64,000 bases of DNA from Haliclystus octoradiatus (GCA_916610825.1 OU744452.1:19118830-19182829); one strand, 5' to 3'; counted from the stretch's first letter, positions 42,884-54,818 are shown. Notes: generated by a model not told the origin, from the sequence alone. Numbers and translations: made by a program.

Positions 42884-45397
42884 TTATAAAGCTTCTCTGT
42901 TTTTGATGTATTTTGTACATGAAAGAATTGCTGGACATTTCATGATGTGATAGAGATCACTTGCATTTCCATTGCACTCTTGACAGTAGCAGCTTTCTTT
43001 AGGCTTATGGAAGATTTTATTAGTGCATATTTCAAAATGAAAGCCGTGAACGGACAATCTAGCAATGTAACTTCGGTTGCTTTGGTTGCATGCCTGCCAA
43101 CTTAGAGTTTTTAGAATAGGTGCGTTTAGATAATCACCTGATAGCAGCGTATATACTTTTTGATTGCGTGCTTTGCTATATAATTCAATAGTATTTGTTT
43201 CGAAAGGGTATTGACTCTTGATGTCTTCAACAAACGAAGGTGTATTACAGAAAATAAACATCAATGTGTTTGATGAATTTGTGTGGACACCAAGAGTACG
43301 TTTCAAATATGCTGCTTTTATTCTATCAAGATAGACCAGCTGATTTAATTTTAAAAATGGAGCTATGACTTCGAAGGCGTAAGTAATAACAGGAGAAACT
43401 TTCATATAGAAAACCATTGAAGCTGTAGTCAATGACACTCTTGGGAGGCTTTGCAAGGCACCAATAGTTACCATAGACTTGTTAAATTTATTTGATATAT
43501 GATGTGTGAATGTCAATGTTTGTTGTAAGCATACACCAAGGTAATCATATGACTTGACAAATTCCACGATTTCATTTCCATAAATAAGGATATCCGTTTT
43601 CTTGAGTGCACCTCCTTTTCTAAACTTTACTATTTTGCTTTTCTTGAGGTTTACAAACAGCTGGTTTTCATCACACCAATTAAATAAAACATTGAGTCCG
43701 CTCTGTAAGGCGTCTTTACTAGAGGAATACAATACTAAATCATCAGCATAAAATAAAAATTTGAGATCTGTACAAGAGGTTCTCAACTGCGTAGCAAGAT
43801 CAGCAATAAATAAAATAAACAATGTTGGAGAAAGGCAATCTCCTTGGACAACTCCATGATTTTGCTCAATTGATTTTGAATAATTGAGACCATCGTCAAT
43901 AGAAATATGATTATCTTGTAATAATGCAGAAATTAAACGTAAAATCAAACCATTCACACCAAAATCTTGTTTCATGTTTTCGATCAACTTAAAACGGTTG
44001 ACATTGTCAAAAGCTTTCGTAAAGTCTATAAAGCAAGAGTACATGTGCCGCTTCCCTTTGGATTGGGAAAATTGGTTAAAAATATCATTTATTAAAATAT
44101 TTAAAGGTTGTATAGTACCTTTGTTCTCTTGAAAGCCAAATTGTTCAGGTGGAACTAAGTGAAATATATTGTCTTTAAAACAACGATTAAGAAGTGTAGT
44201 AAGTACTTTGAGAGGACAGCATAAAAGAGATATACCACGATAATTATTTGGATCTATTTTTAGACTTTTACCTTTATACAGAAGCTTAACTATGCTGCAA
44301 CACCAGCGCTGTGGGATCTTACCAAGATTCAAACATAAATTAAAAAACATGGTCCACAATGGAAGTAGTTGTTCAATTTAAAACTTCAAATGTTCATTTG
44401 TAATGTTATCTAATCCAGTAGCTTTATGATCTGAAGTTGAGAAAATCGCATCAAGGACTTCTTCCTCCTCAAATAATGAATTGTACCAATTATCAGAGGA
44501 GAAGTCAATAGATGTATGATCAAGAAGAGTCGTTTTACCTGATGGATTAAGTAGCTTTTGGAAATGGTTTTCTAAGATATCCAGTGGGATAGATAGCGGT
44601 TGCCTTACTTTAGATTTCTGGAATAGTAACCATGGCTTTTTCTGAGATATTTCAATTGTTTTGGTTAATAATTTTTCTTCGTATTGAGTTTTCTTGTAAT
44701 GTAATAACGTATGGTACTGTTTTCTCTCCTCTGAATAATGGTCACGTAAATTGATGTCATTTGAATCACGCATTATTTTGTTGAATAAGGATAATACGTA
44801 ATTCTTGTGAGATTTACATTCAGCGTCAAACCATGGTTTATGATAATGCGACTTGGTAGCATGAGGCGGACAACAGTCTTTTAAAGCGGTTTCGATTAAT
44901 GTAAAAGCTTTCTCTAAATTATTATTAATGATTGCTTCTTTAGCAAGGTTTAAATTTGGGTGAACACTGAGTTTATTTGTATTTACAGTTCTCTTTAGTT
45001 TCTGTTGATGCCGTTGGATAAGTAACTGAGAAGATTTGGGAAACGCCCATTTAGAAATGACGTTTTGATGCTTTCGAGCTATCGAATGTTCAATATGATG
45101 TTCAAGTACAGTTTGTGCGATACAATTAGTAAATACTTCTTGTTGTAGCAAACTTTTGGGATTTAATTCCCTTTTACAAAGAATTGAAAGACCACCACGG
45201 GGACAAGTCCCATCACCAGTGGGATCTCTGGCACTTACCATAAATGAATAATGATTTGGGAATGTTGTTGGTGTATCTTTGATAAAAGTTTCTGTTAGTA
45301 AAAGTATGTCACAATCAGAGAAAGGGTCAGTTTTAGGGCATAATTTCAATAATCCGTTCAATCCTTCGACATTCCAGAGACAAGTAGTGAATGTGAG
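42884..45397 (-). pseudogene. LINE ORF2 with in-frame deletion and nonsense codon (unit 2)
   Basis: Compared with unit 1, 279 bp are missing after codon LLQQE. This removes 93 residues of the endonuclease, including GDFNCRID and most of STIDLVF; the frame is kept. At 44378-44380 the Ser codon of HLKFSIEQ is a TAA stop. The RT half from 44377 down is otherwise open, with YADD intact. An ORF1-ORF2 readthrough product would have no working endonuclease and no RT. It carries the KLLYKGKSL variant shared with unit 4. Confidence 0.9.
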
Positions 45398-45413
45398 TCA
45401 ATCTACTACTTGT
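45380..45413 (-). promoter_or_regulatory. Recoding hairpin (unit 2)
   Basis: Same 9-bp stem and UGA-bearing loop as in unit 1; ORF1 and ORF2 frames match across the single stop. Confidence 0.58.
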
Positions 45414-46654
45414 GCAGGTGGTGGTAGTGGTGTAGGCATATATGCAACAACTTTTCCTGCATAAATACGGAAGTGTTTATCAGGATTTTCTAAGCGGGAT
45501 TTTCTCAAGTTTGTTCTAAGGTCGAAAGCAGCTTTTTGCTCATTCATCGTCATGTCAGGAGAGATGTAAACGTTTTTTCTCAACGGATTGTCTCTTAACT
45601 TTTTTCCTGCTTTTAGAAGCTGCATACGTTTCTGGGGAGTTAATTTTACTAACAAGGGGCGAATCTTACCAGGCTTTGTTACCCCCAATCTTTTTACTGT
45701 AATAGGAATGTGATTAATATCAACCTCTATTTCTTGGATTAATGTTTCTACTAATTCTTTGTCAGAATAAACCTCATCGTCAGGTACCCCACTAATTACA
45801 ATATTGGAACTTCGTTCGCTCTGATCATTTTGTTCCCTGTTGATTTTCCTTGTAAGTTCCAGAACAATTGTTGGCTCAGATGTTGCAGTATTTTGGGGTA
45901 CTGCTGCTCTATCAACAGAATTTTGATTTGCATTTTTTAAAGAATATAATTCATTTCTGAGTTCTACATTTTCTGCCGTTAATCCTTCTATTTTGTGATT
46001 TAGAACAGTAGTTGTTGATATAAGTGCTTCAATTTGAGACTGCTGCATGTGAAGCTTGCTACTCAATTTCTCCATTTCAGATTGCATATGAACCACCTCT
46101 TCATTTGTCGGAGATTTATTCCTTGCAAAACCACTTGTAATTCTGCTGAAAAAATTTGTTCTGGTCGGTGTTTCCATGGATACCTGTTCTGTGGGGCTAG
46201 GGAGACCTGTTGCCCCAGATGATGTACAATCGAGGCTAGATATATCACAATCATCAATATTCAAAATGGCGTCCGAACCACGAGGCAGATCAATTGCAAT
46301 AAGTTGGATTGATTGCTTAATTGTATGGAATTCTGTTTCCTTGAATGCTGTCATAGCCAAAATAACAGGGCTAATTAAAACTATTTTACCTGTTTTATAA
46401 ATGGTGAACGTCTGGTGTTTTGTTTTCTTCTTCGTGGCTGCGTTTGGTTTGAAAATCGTGAGCATTTCTTTGGCTTGTTTAGTCGAAGAGTCAACAAGGT
46501 CATGAGTATATTCAAGCCGATTGTAATGGACTATTAACGCAGATTTCCATTTAGCAATGCTGTCAGTTTTGAAAGACATATTATATACATTATCACCTCT
46601 GTAATGTACTGTGATTTCGCTGGTTGTAACCTGGAATTCTGACTCGGATTGCAT
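45398..46654 (-). CDS. LINE ORF1 (unit 2)
   Basis: 418 aa, complete, with N-terminal domain, coiled coil and RRM-like region. Unit-specific changes include MEKLSSKLH in the coiled coil and GLTAENVEL for GITAENVEL. It could still supply ORF1 protein although ORF2 of this unit is dead. Confidence 0.85.
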   Translation of the reverse strand: MQSESEFQVTTSEITVHYRGDNVYNMSFKTDSIAKWKSALIVHYNRLEYTHDLVDSSTKQAKEMLTIFKPNAATKKKTKHQTFTIYKTGKIVLISPVILAMTAFKETEFHTIKQSIQLIAIDLPRGSDAILNIDDCDISSLDCTSSGATGLPSPTEQVSMETPTRTNFFSRITSGFARNKSPTNEEVVHMQSEMEKLSSKLHMQQSQIEALISTTTVLNHKIEGLTAENVELRNELYSLKNANQNSVDRAAVPQNTATSEPTIVLELTRKINREQNDQSERSSNIVISGVPDDEVYSDKELVETLIQEIEVDINHIPITVKRLGVTKPGKIRPLLVKLTPQKRMQLLKAGKKLRDNPLRKNVYISPDMTMNEQKAAFDLRTNLRKSRLENPDKHFRIYAGKVVAYMPTPLPPPAQVVD

Positions 46655-46809
46655 TTTATCTGAGCCTATTAACTGGCTTGATCAGACTTTGAATATTTAA
46701 ATGAACAACACTGATGATAAGTATACCAATTTATCTTGTGTAGTAATATATTTGTTCTTTTGAATAATACAATAATAATGATATTTGTTACATAAATATG
46801 TTGGCAATC

Positions 46810-46810
<1 letters not shown>

Positions 46811-46854
<44 letters not shown>
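46811..46854 (-). repeat. (TCAA)n tail of unit 3
   Basis: 11 tetranucleotides, uninterrupted, between unit 2 and the 3' block of unit 3. Confidence 0.93.
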
Positions 46855-47182
46855 GTGTCATATATTTGCATCTCATTTCGAGATAAAACTCTTTATGGGA
46901 TATACATGGTTATTACAATTGAAATTGAATTCATAATATTTTAAATAATTAAATGATAAGATAAGAGGTTGGTATATTTGTTTCATATAGTATAGTATAT
47001 ATATAAATATGTATATATATTTATTTATTTATTTATTTATTTTTTTTTATTATTATTATTTTTTTTTTTGTTGTTGTTGATATTATCCCAATTGTTATGA
47101 TTATTGTTCTCGCTATTGTTATTATCGTTACTATTGTCAAGTAGAACATAAAGATTTGATACTTATTATTATAGGTAATATG

Positions 47183-47214
<32 letters not shown>

Positions 47215-47232
47215 TATTTTTTTTTTTTTCTT

Positions 47233-50025
47233 TTATAAAGCTTCTCTGTTTTTGATGTATTTTGTACATGAAAGAATTGCTGGACATTTCATGATGTGAT
47301 AGAGATCACTTGCATTTCCATTGCACTCTTGACAGTAGCAGCTTTCTTTAGGCTTATGGAAGATTTTATTAGTGCAAATTTCATAATGAAAGCCGTGAAC
47401 GGACAATCTAGCAATGTAACTTCGGTTGCTTTGGTTGCATGCCTGCCAACTTAGAGTTTTTAGAATAGGTGCGTTTATGTAATCACCTGATAGCAGCGTA
47501 TATACTTTTTGATTGCGTGCTTTGCTATATAATTCAATAATATTTGTTTCGAAAGGGTATTGACTCTTGATGTCTTCAACAAACGAAGGTGAATTACAGA
47601 AAATAAACATCAATGTGTTTGATGAATTTGTGTGGACACCAAGAGTACGTTTCAAATATGCTGCTTTTATTCTATCAAGATAGACGAGCTGATTTAATTT
47701 TAAAAATGGAGCTATGACTTCGAAGGCGTAAGTAATAACAGGAGAAACTTTCATATAGAAAACCATTGAAGCTGTAGTCAATGACACTCTTGGGAGGCTT
47801 TGCAAGGCACCAATAGTTACCATAGACTTGTTAAATTTATTTGATATATGATGTGTGAATGTCAATGTTTGTTGTAAGCATACACCGAGGTAATCATATG
47901 ACTTGACAAATTCCACGATTTCATTTCCATAAATAAGGATATCCGTTTTCTTGAGTGCACCTCCTTTTCTAAACTTTACTATTTTGCTTTTCTTGAGGTT
48001 TACAAACAGCTGGTTTCCATTACACCAATTAAATAAAACATTGAGTCCGCTCTGTAAGGCGTCTCTACTAGAGGAATACAATACTAAATCATCAGCATAA
48101 AATAAAAATTTGAGATCTGTACAAGAGGTTCTCAACTGCGTAGCAAGATCAGCAATAAATAAAATAAACAATGTTGGAGAAAGGCAATCTCCTTGGACAA
48201 CTCCATGATTTTGCTCAATTGATTTTGAATAATTGAGACCATCGTCAATAGAAATATGATTATCTTGTAATAATGCAGAAATTAAACGTAATATCAAACC
48301 ATTCACACCAAAATCTTGTTTCAATTTTGTGATCAACTTAAAACGGTTGACATTGTCAAAAGCTTTCGTAAAGTCTATAAAGCAAGAGTACATGTGCCGC
48401 TTCCCTTTGGATTGGGAAAATTGGTTAAAAATATCATTTATTAAAATATTTAAAGGTTGTATAGTACCTTTGTTCTCTTGAAAGCCAAATTGTTCAGGTG
48501 GAACTAAGTGAAATATATTGTCTTTTAAACGACGATTAAGAAGTGTAGTAAGTACTTTGAGAGGACAGCATAAAAGAGATATACCACGATAATTATTTGG
48601 ATCTATTTTTAGACCTTTACCTTTATACAGAAGCATAACTATGCTGCAACACCAGCGCTGTGGGATCTTACCAAGATTCAAACATAAATTAAAAAACATT
48701 GTCCACAATGGAAGTAGTTGTTCAATTGAAAACTTCAGATGTTCATTTGTAATGTTATCTAATCCAGTAGCTTTATGATCTGAAGTTGACAAAATCGCAT
48801 CAAGGACTTCTTCCTCCTCAAATAATGAATTGTACCAATTATCAGAGGAGAAGTCAATAGATGTATGATCAAGAAGAGTCGTTTTACCTGATGGATTAAG
48901 TAGCTTTTGGAAATGGTTTTCTAAGATATCCAGTGGGATAGATAGCGGTTGCCTTACTTTAGATTTCTTGAATAGTAACCATGGCTTTTTCTGAGATATT
49001 TCAATTGTTTTGATTAATAATTTTTCTTCGTATTGAGTTTTCTTGTAATGTAATAACTTATGGTACTGTTTTCTCTCCTCTGAATAATGGTCACGTAAAT
49101 TGATGTCATTTGAATCACGCATTATTTTGTTGAATAAGGATAATACGTAATTCTTGTGAGATTTACATTCAGCGTCAAACCATGGTTTATGATAATGCGA
49201 CTTGGTAGCATGAGGCGGACAACAGTCTTTTAAAGCGGTTTCGATTAATGTAAAAGCTTTCTCTAAATTATTATTAATGATTGCTTCTTTAGCAAGGTTT
49301 AAATTTTGGTGAACACTGAGTTTATTTGTATTTATAGTTCTCTTTAGTTTCTGTTGATGCCGTTGGATGAGTAACTGAGAAGATTTGGGAAACGCCCATT
49401 TAGAAATGACTTTTTGATGCTTGCGAGCTATCGAATGTTCAATATGATGTTCAAGTACAGTTTGTGCGATACAATTAGTAAATACGAGATCTATTGTGCT
49501 TTTACCAGAATGTGAGACATAAGTAAAATCATTTTTATTATTCAATAATATGAATCCAAGATCGTTCAATTGTTTAACTAAAGACGTACCACGATTTCCA
49601 GAATCAATCCGACAATTAAAATCACCAGAAACAATAGAAGGCAAATTTTTATTTGCATTAGTCAAAGCATTTGATATTTCATAAAGAATGGTAGTAACAG
49701 TAGTATTAGGTTGGAAGTAAAATAAAAATATATTGCAATAAGTTGTCGTTATTCCAATACAGCATTCTTGTTGTAGCAAACTTTTGGGATTTAATTCCCT
49801 TTTACAAAGAATTGAAAGACCACCACGGGGACAAGTCCCATCACCAGTGGGATCTCTGGCACTTACCATAAATGAATAATGATTTGGGAATGTTGTTGGT
49901 GTATCTTTGATAAAAGTTTCTGTTAGTAAAAGTATGTCACAATCAGAGAAAGGGTCAGTTTTAGGGCATAATTTCAATAATCCGTTCAATCCTTCGACAT
50001 TCCAGAGACAAGTAGTGAATGTGAG
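47233..50025 (-). CDS. LINE ORF2, endonuclease-reverse transcriptase (unit 3)
   Basis: Open over 930 codons like unit 1, with all endonuclease and RT motifs and the C-terminal Cys-His motif. Distinct residues include NWCNGNQLF for NWCNENQLF, NRRLKDN, SSRDALQ and FHYEICTNK. No ATG lies at the start. Potentially functional as a protein, although the shortened leader may affect transcription. Confidence 0.9.
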   Translation of the reverse strand, partial: LTFTTCLWNVEGLNGLLKLCPKTDPFSDCDILLLTETFIKDTPTTFPNHYSFMVSARDPTGDGTCPRGGLSILCKRELNPKSLLQQECCIGITTTYCNIFLFYFQPNTTVTTILYEISNALTNANKNLPSIVSGDFNCRIDSGNRGTSLVKQLNDLGFILLNNKNDFTYVSHSGKSTIDLVFTNCIAQTVLEHHIEHSIARKHQKVISKWAFPKSSQLLIQRHQQKLKRTINTNKLSVHQNLNLAKEAIINNNLEKAFTLIETALKDCCPPHATKSHYHKPWFDAECKSHKNYVLSLFNKIMRDSNDINLRDHYSEERKQYHKLLHYKKTQYEEKLLIKTIEISQKKPWLLFKKSKVRQPLSIPLDILENHFQKLLNPSGKTTLLDHTSIDFSSDNWYNSLFEEEEVLDAILSTSDHKATGLDNITNEHLKFSIEQLLPLWTMFFNLCLNLGKIPQRWCCSIVMLLYKGKGLKIDPNNYRGISLLCCPLKVLTTLLNRRLKDNIFHLVPPEQFGFQENKGTIQPLNILINDIFNQFSQSKGKRHMYSCFIDFTKAFDNVNRFKLITKLKQDFGVNGLILRLISALLQDNHISIDDGLNYSKSIEQNHGVVQGDCLSPTLFILFIADLATQLRTSCTDLKFLFYADDLVLYSSSRDALQSGLNVLFNWCNGNQLFVNLKKSKIVKFRKGGALKKTDILIYGNEIVEFVKSYDYLGVCLQQTLTFTHHISNKFNKSMVTIGALQSLPRVSLTTASMVFYMKVSPVITYAFEVIAPFLKLNQLVYLDRIKAAYLKRTLGVHTNSSNTLMFIFCNSPSFVEDIKSQYPFETNIIELYSKARNQKVYTLLSGDYINAPILKTLSWQACNQSNRSYIARLSVHGFHYEICTNKIFHKPKESCYCQECNGNASDLYHIMKCPAILSCTKYIKNREAL

Positions 50026-50041
50026 TCAATCTACTACTTGT
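50008..50041 (-). promoter_or_regulatory. Recoding hairpin (unit 3)
   Basis: Identical stem and loop to unit 1, with the UGA at 50028-50026 in the loop. Confidence 0.58.
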
Positions 50042-51282
50042 GCAGGTGGTGGTAGTGGTGTAGGCATATATGCAACAACTTTTCCTGCATAAATACGGAA
50101 ATGTTTATCAGGATTTTCTAAGCGGGATTTTCTCAAGTTTGTTCTAAGGTCGAAAGCAGCTTTTTGTTCATTCATCGTCATGTCAGGAGAGATGTAAACG
50201 TTTTTTCTCAACGGATTGTCTCTTAACTTTTTCCCTGCTTTTAGAAGCTGCATGCGTTTCTGGGGAGTTAATTTTACTAACAAGGGGCGAATCTTACCAG
50301 GCTTTGTTACCCCCAATCTTTTTACTGTAATAGGAATGTGATTAATATCAACCTCTATTTCTTGGATTAATGTTTCTACTAATTCTTTGTCAGAATAAAC
50401 CTCATCGTCAGGTACCCCACTAATTACAATATTGGAACTTCGTTCGTTCTGATCATTTTGTTCCCTGTTGATTTTCCTTGTAAGTTCCAGAACAATTGTT
50501 GGCTCAGATGTTGCAGTATTTTGGGGTACTGCTGCTCTATCAACAGAATTTTGATTTGCATTTTTTAAAGAATATAATTCATTTCTGAGTTCTACATTTT
50601 CTGCCGTTATTCCTTCTATTTTGTGATTTAAAACAGTAGTTGTTGATATAAGTGCTTCAATTTGAGATTGCTGCATGTGAAGCTTGCTACTCAATTGCTC
50701 CATTTCAGATTGCATATGAACCACCTCTTCATTTGTTGGAGATTTATTCCTTGCAAAACCACTTGTAATTCTGCTGAAAAAATTTGTTCTGGTCGGTGTT
50801 TCCATGGATACCTGTTCTGTGGGGCTAGGGAGACCTGTTGCCCCAGATGATGTACAATCGAGGCTAGATATATCACAATCATCAATATTCAAAATGGCGT
50901 CCGAACCACGAGGCAGATCAATTGCAATAAGTTGGATTGATTGCTTAATTGTATGGAATTCTGTTTCCTTGAATGCTGTCATAGCCAAAATAACAGGGCT
51001 AATTAAAATTATTTTACCTGTTTTATAAATGGTGAACGTCAGGTGTTTTGTTTTCTTCTTCGTGGCTGCGTTTGGTTTGAAAATCGTGAGCATTTCTTTG
51101 GCTTGTTTAGTCGAAGAGTCAACAAGGTCATGAGTATATTCAAGCCGATTGTAATGGACTATTAACGCAGATTTCCATTTATCAATGCTGTCAGTTTTGA
51201 AAGACATATTATATACATGATCACCTCTGTAATGTACTGTGATTTCGCTGGTTGTAACCTGGAATTCTGACTCGGATTGCAT
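50026..51282 (-). CDS. LINE ORF1 (unit 3)
   Basis: 418 aa, complete, same domain order as in the other units. It differs by single residues, for example DKWKSAL for AKWKSAL in the N-terminal domain. Confidence 0.85.
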   Translation of the reverse strand: MQSESEFQVTTSEITVHYRGDHVYNMSFKTDSIDKWKSALIVHYNRLEYTHDLVDSSTKQAKEMLTIFKPNAATKKKTKHLTFTIYKTGKIILISPVILAMTAFKETEFHTIKQSIQLIAIDLPRGSDAILNIDDCDISSLDCTSSGATGLPSPTEQVSMETPTRTNFFSRITSGFARNKSPTNEEVVHMQSEMEQLSSKLHMQQSQIEALISTTTVLNHKIEGITAENVELRNELYSLKNANQNSVDRAAVPQNTATSEPTIVLELTRKINREQNDQNERSSNIVISGVPDDEVYSDKELVETLIQEIEVDINHIPITVKRLGVTKPGKIRPLLVKLTPQKRMQLLKAGKKLRDNPLRKNVYISPDMTMNEQKAAFDLRTNLRKSRLENPDKHFRIYAGKVVAYMPTPLPPPAQVVD

Positions 51283-51341
51283 TTTATCTGAGCCTATTAA
51301 CTGGCTTGATCAGACTTTGAATAATTAAATGAACAACACTG

Positions 51342-51343
<2 letters not shown>

Positions 51344-51394
<51 letters not shown>
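51344..51394 (-). repeat. (TCAA)n tail of unit 4
   Basis: About 12 tetranucleotides, joined to the truncated leader of unit 3. Confidence 0.93.
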
Positions 51395-51700
51395 GTGTCA
51401 TATATTTGCATCTCATTTCGAGATAAAACTTTTTATGGGATATACATGGTTATTACAATTGAAATTGAATTAATAATATTTTAAAAATTAAATGATAAGA
51501 TAAGAGGTTTGTATATTTGTTTCATATAGTATAGTATATATATAAATATGTATATATATTTATTTATTTATTTATTTATTTATTTTTTTATTATTATTAT
51601 TTTTTTTTTTTTTTTTGGTATTATCCCAATTGTTATGATTATTGTTCTCGCTATTGTTATTATCGTTACTATTGTCAAGTAGAACATAAAGACCTGACAC

Positions 51701-51906
51701 TTAAAGGAGCAAAAATGACCGGCAGGCGCTATGCACTTAGGATCACGTGCACGCTTATTGTTATAACACCATGTTCATTGTTGACATGAATTTTATTACA
51801 AGTTAGGCCTGCGTATAACAATTGTTTCAAAGCGAGACGGTTGAATTACGCTAAGCATAAATTCAACTTGTGCTCGCAGCGGTCGCCGGTCAATTTTGCC
51901 CCTTAA
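51701..51906. mobile_element. MITE with TTAA target duplication inside unit 4
   Basis: TTAA at 51701-51704 and 51903-51906 flank 198 bp absent from all other units. The ends AGGAGCAAAAATGACCGGC and (inverted) GGGGCAAAATTGACCGGC match as terminal inverted repeats. TTAA duplication is typical of piggyBac and Kolobok elements. The empty site is seen in unit 3 at the same point. No ORF. Confidence 0.85.
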
Positions 51907-52010
51907 TCATCACAGGTAATACGTTATTATTATTATTATTACTACTATTATTATTATTTCCTTCTTTTTTTTTCTTTTTCTTTTTCTTCTTTTTTTTTTT
52001 TTTGTTTCTT

Positions 52011-54802
52011 TTATAAAGCTTCTCTGTTTTTGATGTATTTTGTACATGAAAGAATTGCTGGACATTTCATGATGTGATAGAGATCACTTGCATTTCCATT
52101 GCACTCTTGACAGTAGCAGCTTTCTTTAGGCTTATGGAAGATTTTATTAGTGCATATTTCATAATGAAAGCCGTGAACGGACAATCTAGCAATGTAACTT
52201 CGGTTGCTTTGGTTGCATGCCTGCCAACTTAGAGTTTTTAGAATAGGTGCGTTTATATAATCACCTGATAGCAGCGTATATACTTTTTGATTGCGTGCTT
52301 TGCTATATAATTCAATAGTATTTGTTTCGAAAGGGTATTGACTCTTGATGTCTTCACAAACGAAGGTGTATTACAGAAAATAAACATCAATGTGTTTGAT
52401 GAATTTGTGTGGACACCAAGAGTACGTTTTAAATATGCTGCTTTTATTCTATCAAGATAGACAAGCTGATTTAATTTTAAAAATGGAGCTATGACTTCGA
52501 AGGCGTAAGTAATAACAGGAGAAACTTTCATATAGAAAACCATTGAAGCTGTAGTCAATGACACTCTTGGGAGGCTTTGCAAGGCACCAATAGTTACCAT
52601 GGACTTGTTAAATTTATTTGATCTATGATGTGTGAATGTCAATGTTTGTTGTAAGCATACACCAAGGTAATCATATGACTTGACAAATTCCACGATTTCA
52701 TTTCCATAAATAAGGATATCTTTTCTCTTGAGTGCACCTCCTTTTCTAAACTTTACTATTTTGCTTTTCTTGAGGTTTACAAACAGCTGGTTTTCATTAC
52801 ACCAATTAAATAAAACATTGAGTCCGCTCTGTAAGGCGTCTTTACTAGAGGAATACAATACTAAATCATCAGCATAAAATAAAAGTTTGAGATCTGTACA
52901 AGAGGTTCTCAACTGCGTAGCAAGATCAGCAATAAATAAAATAAACAATGTTGGAGAAAGGCAATCTCCTTGGACAACTCCATGATTTTGCTCAATTGAT
53001 TTTGAATAATTGAGACCATCGTCAATAGAAATATGATTATCTTGTAATAATGCAGAAATTAAACGTAAAATCAAACCATTCACACCAAAATCTTGTTTCA
53101 ATTTTGTGATCAACTTAAAACGGTTGACATTGTCAAAAGCTTTCGTAAAGTCTATAAAGCAAGAGTACATGTGCCGCTTCCCTTTGGATTGGGAAAATTG
53201 GTTAAAAATATCATTTATTAAAATATTTAAAGGTTGTATAGTACCTTTGTTCTCTTGAAAGCCAAATTGTTCAGGTGGAACTAAGTGAAATATATTGTCT
53301 TTAAAACGACGATTAAGAAGTGTAGTAAGTACTTTGAGAGGACAGCATAAAAGAGATATACCACGATAATTATTTGGATCTATTTTTAGACTTTTACCTT
53401 TATACAGAAGCTTAACTATGCTGCAACACCAGCGCTGTGGGATCTTACCAAGATTCAAACATAAATTAAAAAACATGGTCCACAATGGAAGTAGTTGTTC
53501 AATTTAAAACTTCAAATGTTCATTTGTAATGTTATCTAATCCAGTAGCTTTATGATCTGAAGTTGACAAAATCGCATCAAGGACTTCTTCCTCCTCAAAT
53601 AATGAATTGTACCAATTATCAGAGGAGAATTCAATAGATGTATGATCAAGAAGAGTCGTTTTACCTGATGGTTTAAGTAGCTTTTGGAAATGGTTTTCTA
53701 AGATATCCAGTGGGATAGATAGCGGTTGCCTTACTTTAGATTTCTGGAATATTAACCATGGCTTTTTCTGAGATATTTCAATTGTTTTGATTAATAATTT
53801 TTCTTCGTATTGAGTTTTCTTGTAATGTAATAACTTATGGTACTGTTTTCTCTCCTCTGAATAATGGTCACGTAAATTGATGTCATTTGAATCACGCATT
53901 ATTTTGTTGAATAAGGATAATACGTAATTCTTGTGAGATTTACATTCAGCGTCAAACCATGGTTTATGATAATGCGACTTGGTAGCATGAGGCGGAAAAC
54001 AGTCTTTTAAAGCAGTTTCGATTAATGTAAAAGCTTTCTCTGAATTATTATTAATGATTGCTTCTTTAGCAAGGTTTAAATTTGGGTGAACACTGAGTTT
54101 ATTTGTATTTACAGTTCTCTTTAGTTTCTGTTGATGCCGTTGGATGAGTAACTGAGAAGATTTGGGAAACGCCCATTTAGAAATGACTTTTTGATGCTTT
54201 CGAGCTATCGAATGTTCAATATGATGTTCAAGTACAGTTTGTGCGATACAATTAGTAAATACGAGATCTATTGTGCTTTTACCAGAATGTGAGACATAAG
54301 TAAAATCATTTTTATTATTCAATAACATGAATCCAAGATCGTTTAATTGTTTAACTAAAGACGTACCACGATTTCCAGAATCAATCCGACAATTAAAATC
54401 ACCAGAAACAATAGAAGGCAAATTTTTATTTGCATTAGTCAAAGCATTAGATATTTCATAAAGAATGGTAGTAACAGTAGTATTAGGTTGGAAGTAAAAT
54501 AAAAATATATTACAATAAGTTGTCGTTATTCCAATACAGCATTCTTGTTGTAGCAAACTTTTGGGATTTAATTCCCTTTTACAAAGAATTGAAAGACCAC
54601 CACGGGGACAAGTCCCATCACCAGTGGGATCTCTGGCACTTACCATAAATGAATAATGATTTGGGAATGTTGTTGGTGTACCTTTGATAAAAGTTTCTGT
54701 TAGTAAAAGTATGTCACAATCAGAGAAAGGGTCAGTTTTAGGGCATAATTTCAATAATCCGCTCAATCCTTCGACATTCCAGAGACAAGTAGTGAAAGTG
54801 AG
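52011..54802 (-). pseudogene. LINE ORF2 with nonsense codon and frameshift (unit 4)
   Basis: The endonuclease half is open from 54802 to the TAA stop at 53504-53506 (same Ser-to-stop change as in unit 2). The RT half is open from 53503 to about 52355, where one A of CAACAAACG is lost. That shifts the frame and ends it at 52253, so the C-terminal Cys-His motif is lost. The endonuclease motifs GDFNCRID and STIDLVF and the RT YADD box remain readable. The start context differs (GTPTTFPN, LSGLLKL). Confidence 0.9.
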
Positions 54803-54818
54803 TCAATCTACTACTTGT
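54785..54818 (-). promoter_or_regulatory. Recoding hairpin (unit 4)
   Basis: The 9-bp stem is unchanged, while the loop has a base change (ACUUUC for ACAUUC after UGACUC). Stem kept and loop changed is weak support for a selected structure. Confidence 0.55.

Larger units (their letters stand above)
46811..51343 (-). mobile_element. Array LINE unit 3, both ORFs intact, 5' UTR truncated
   Basis: ORF1 and ORF2 are open. The 5' end stops at 51343 within the leader (after AACAACACTGATGA on the plus strand), about 145 bp short of full length, and joins the tail of unit 4. The 3' UTR belongs to a variant shared with unit 6 (AAACTCTTTATGGG, GAATTCATAAT). Confidence 0.92.
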
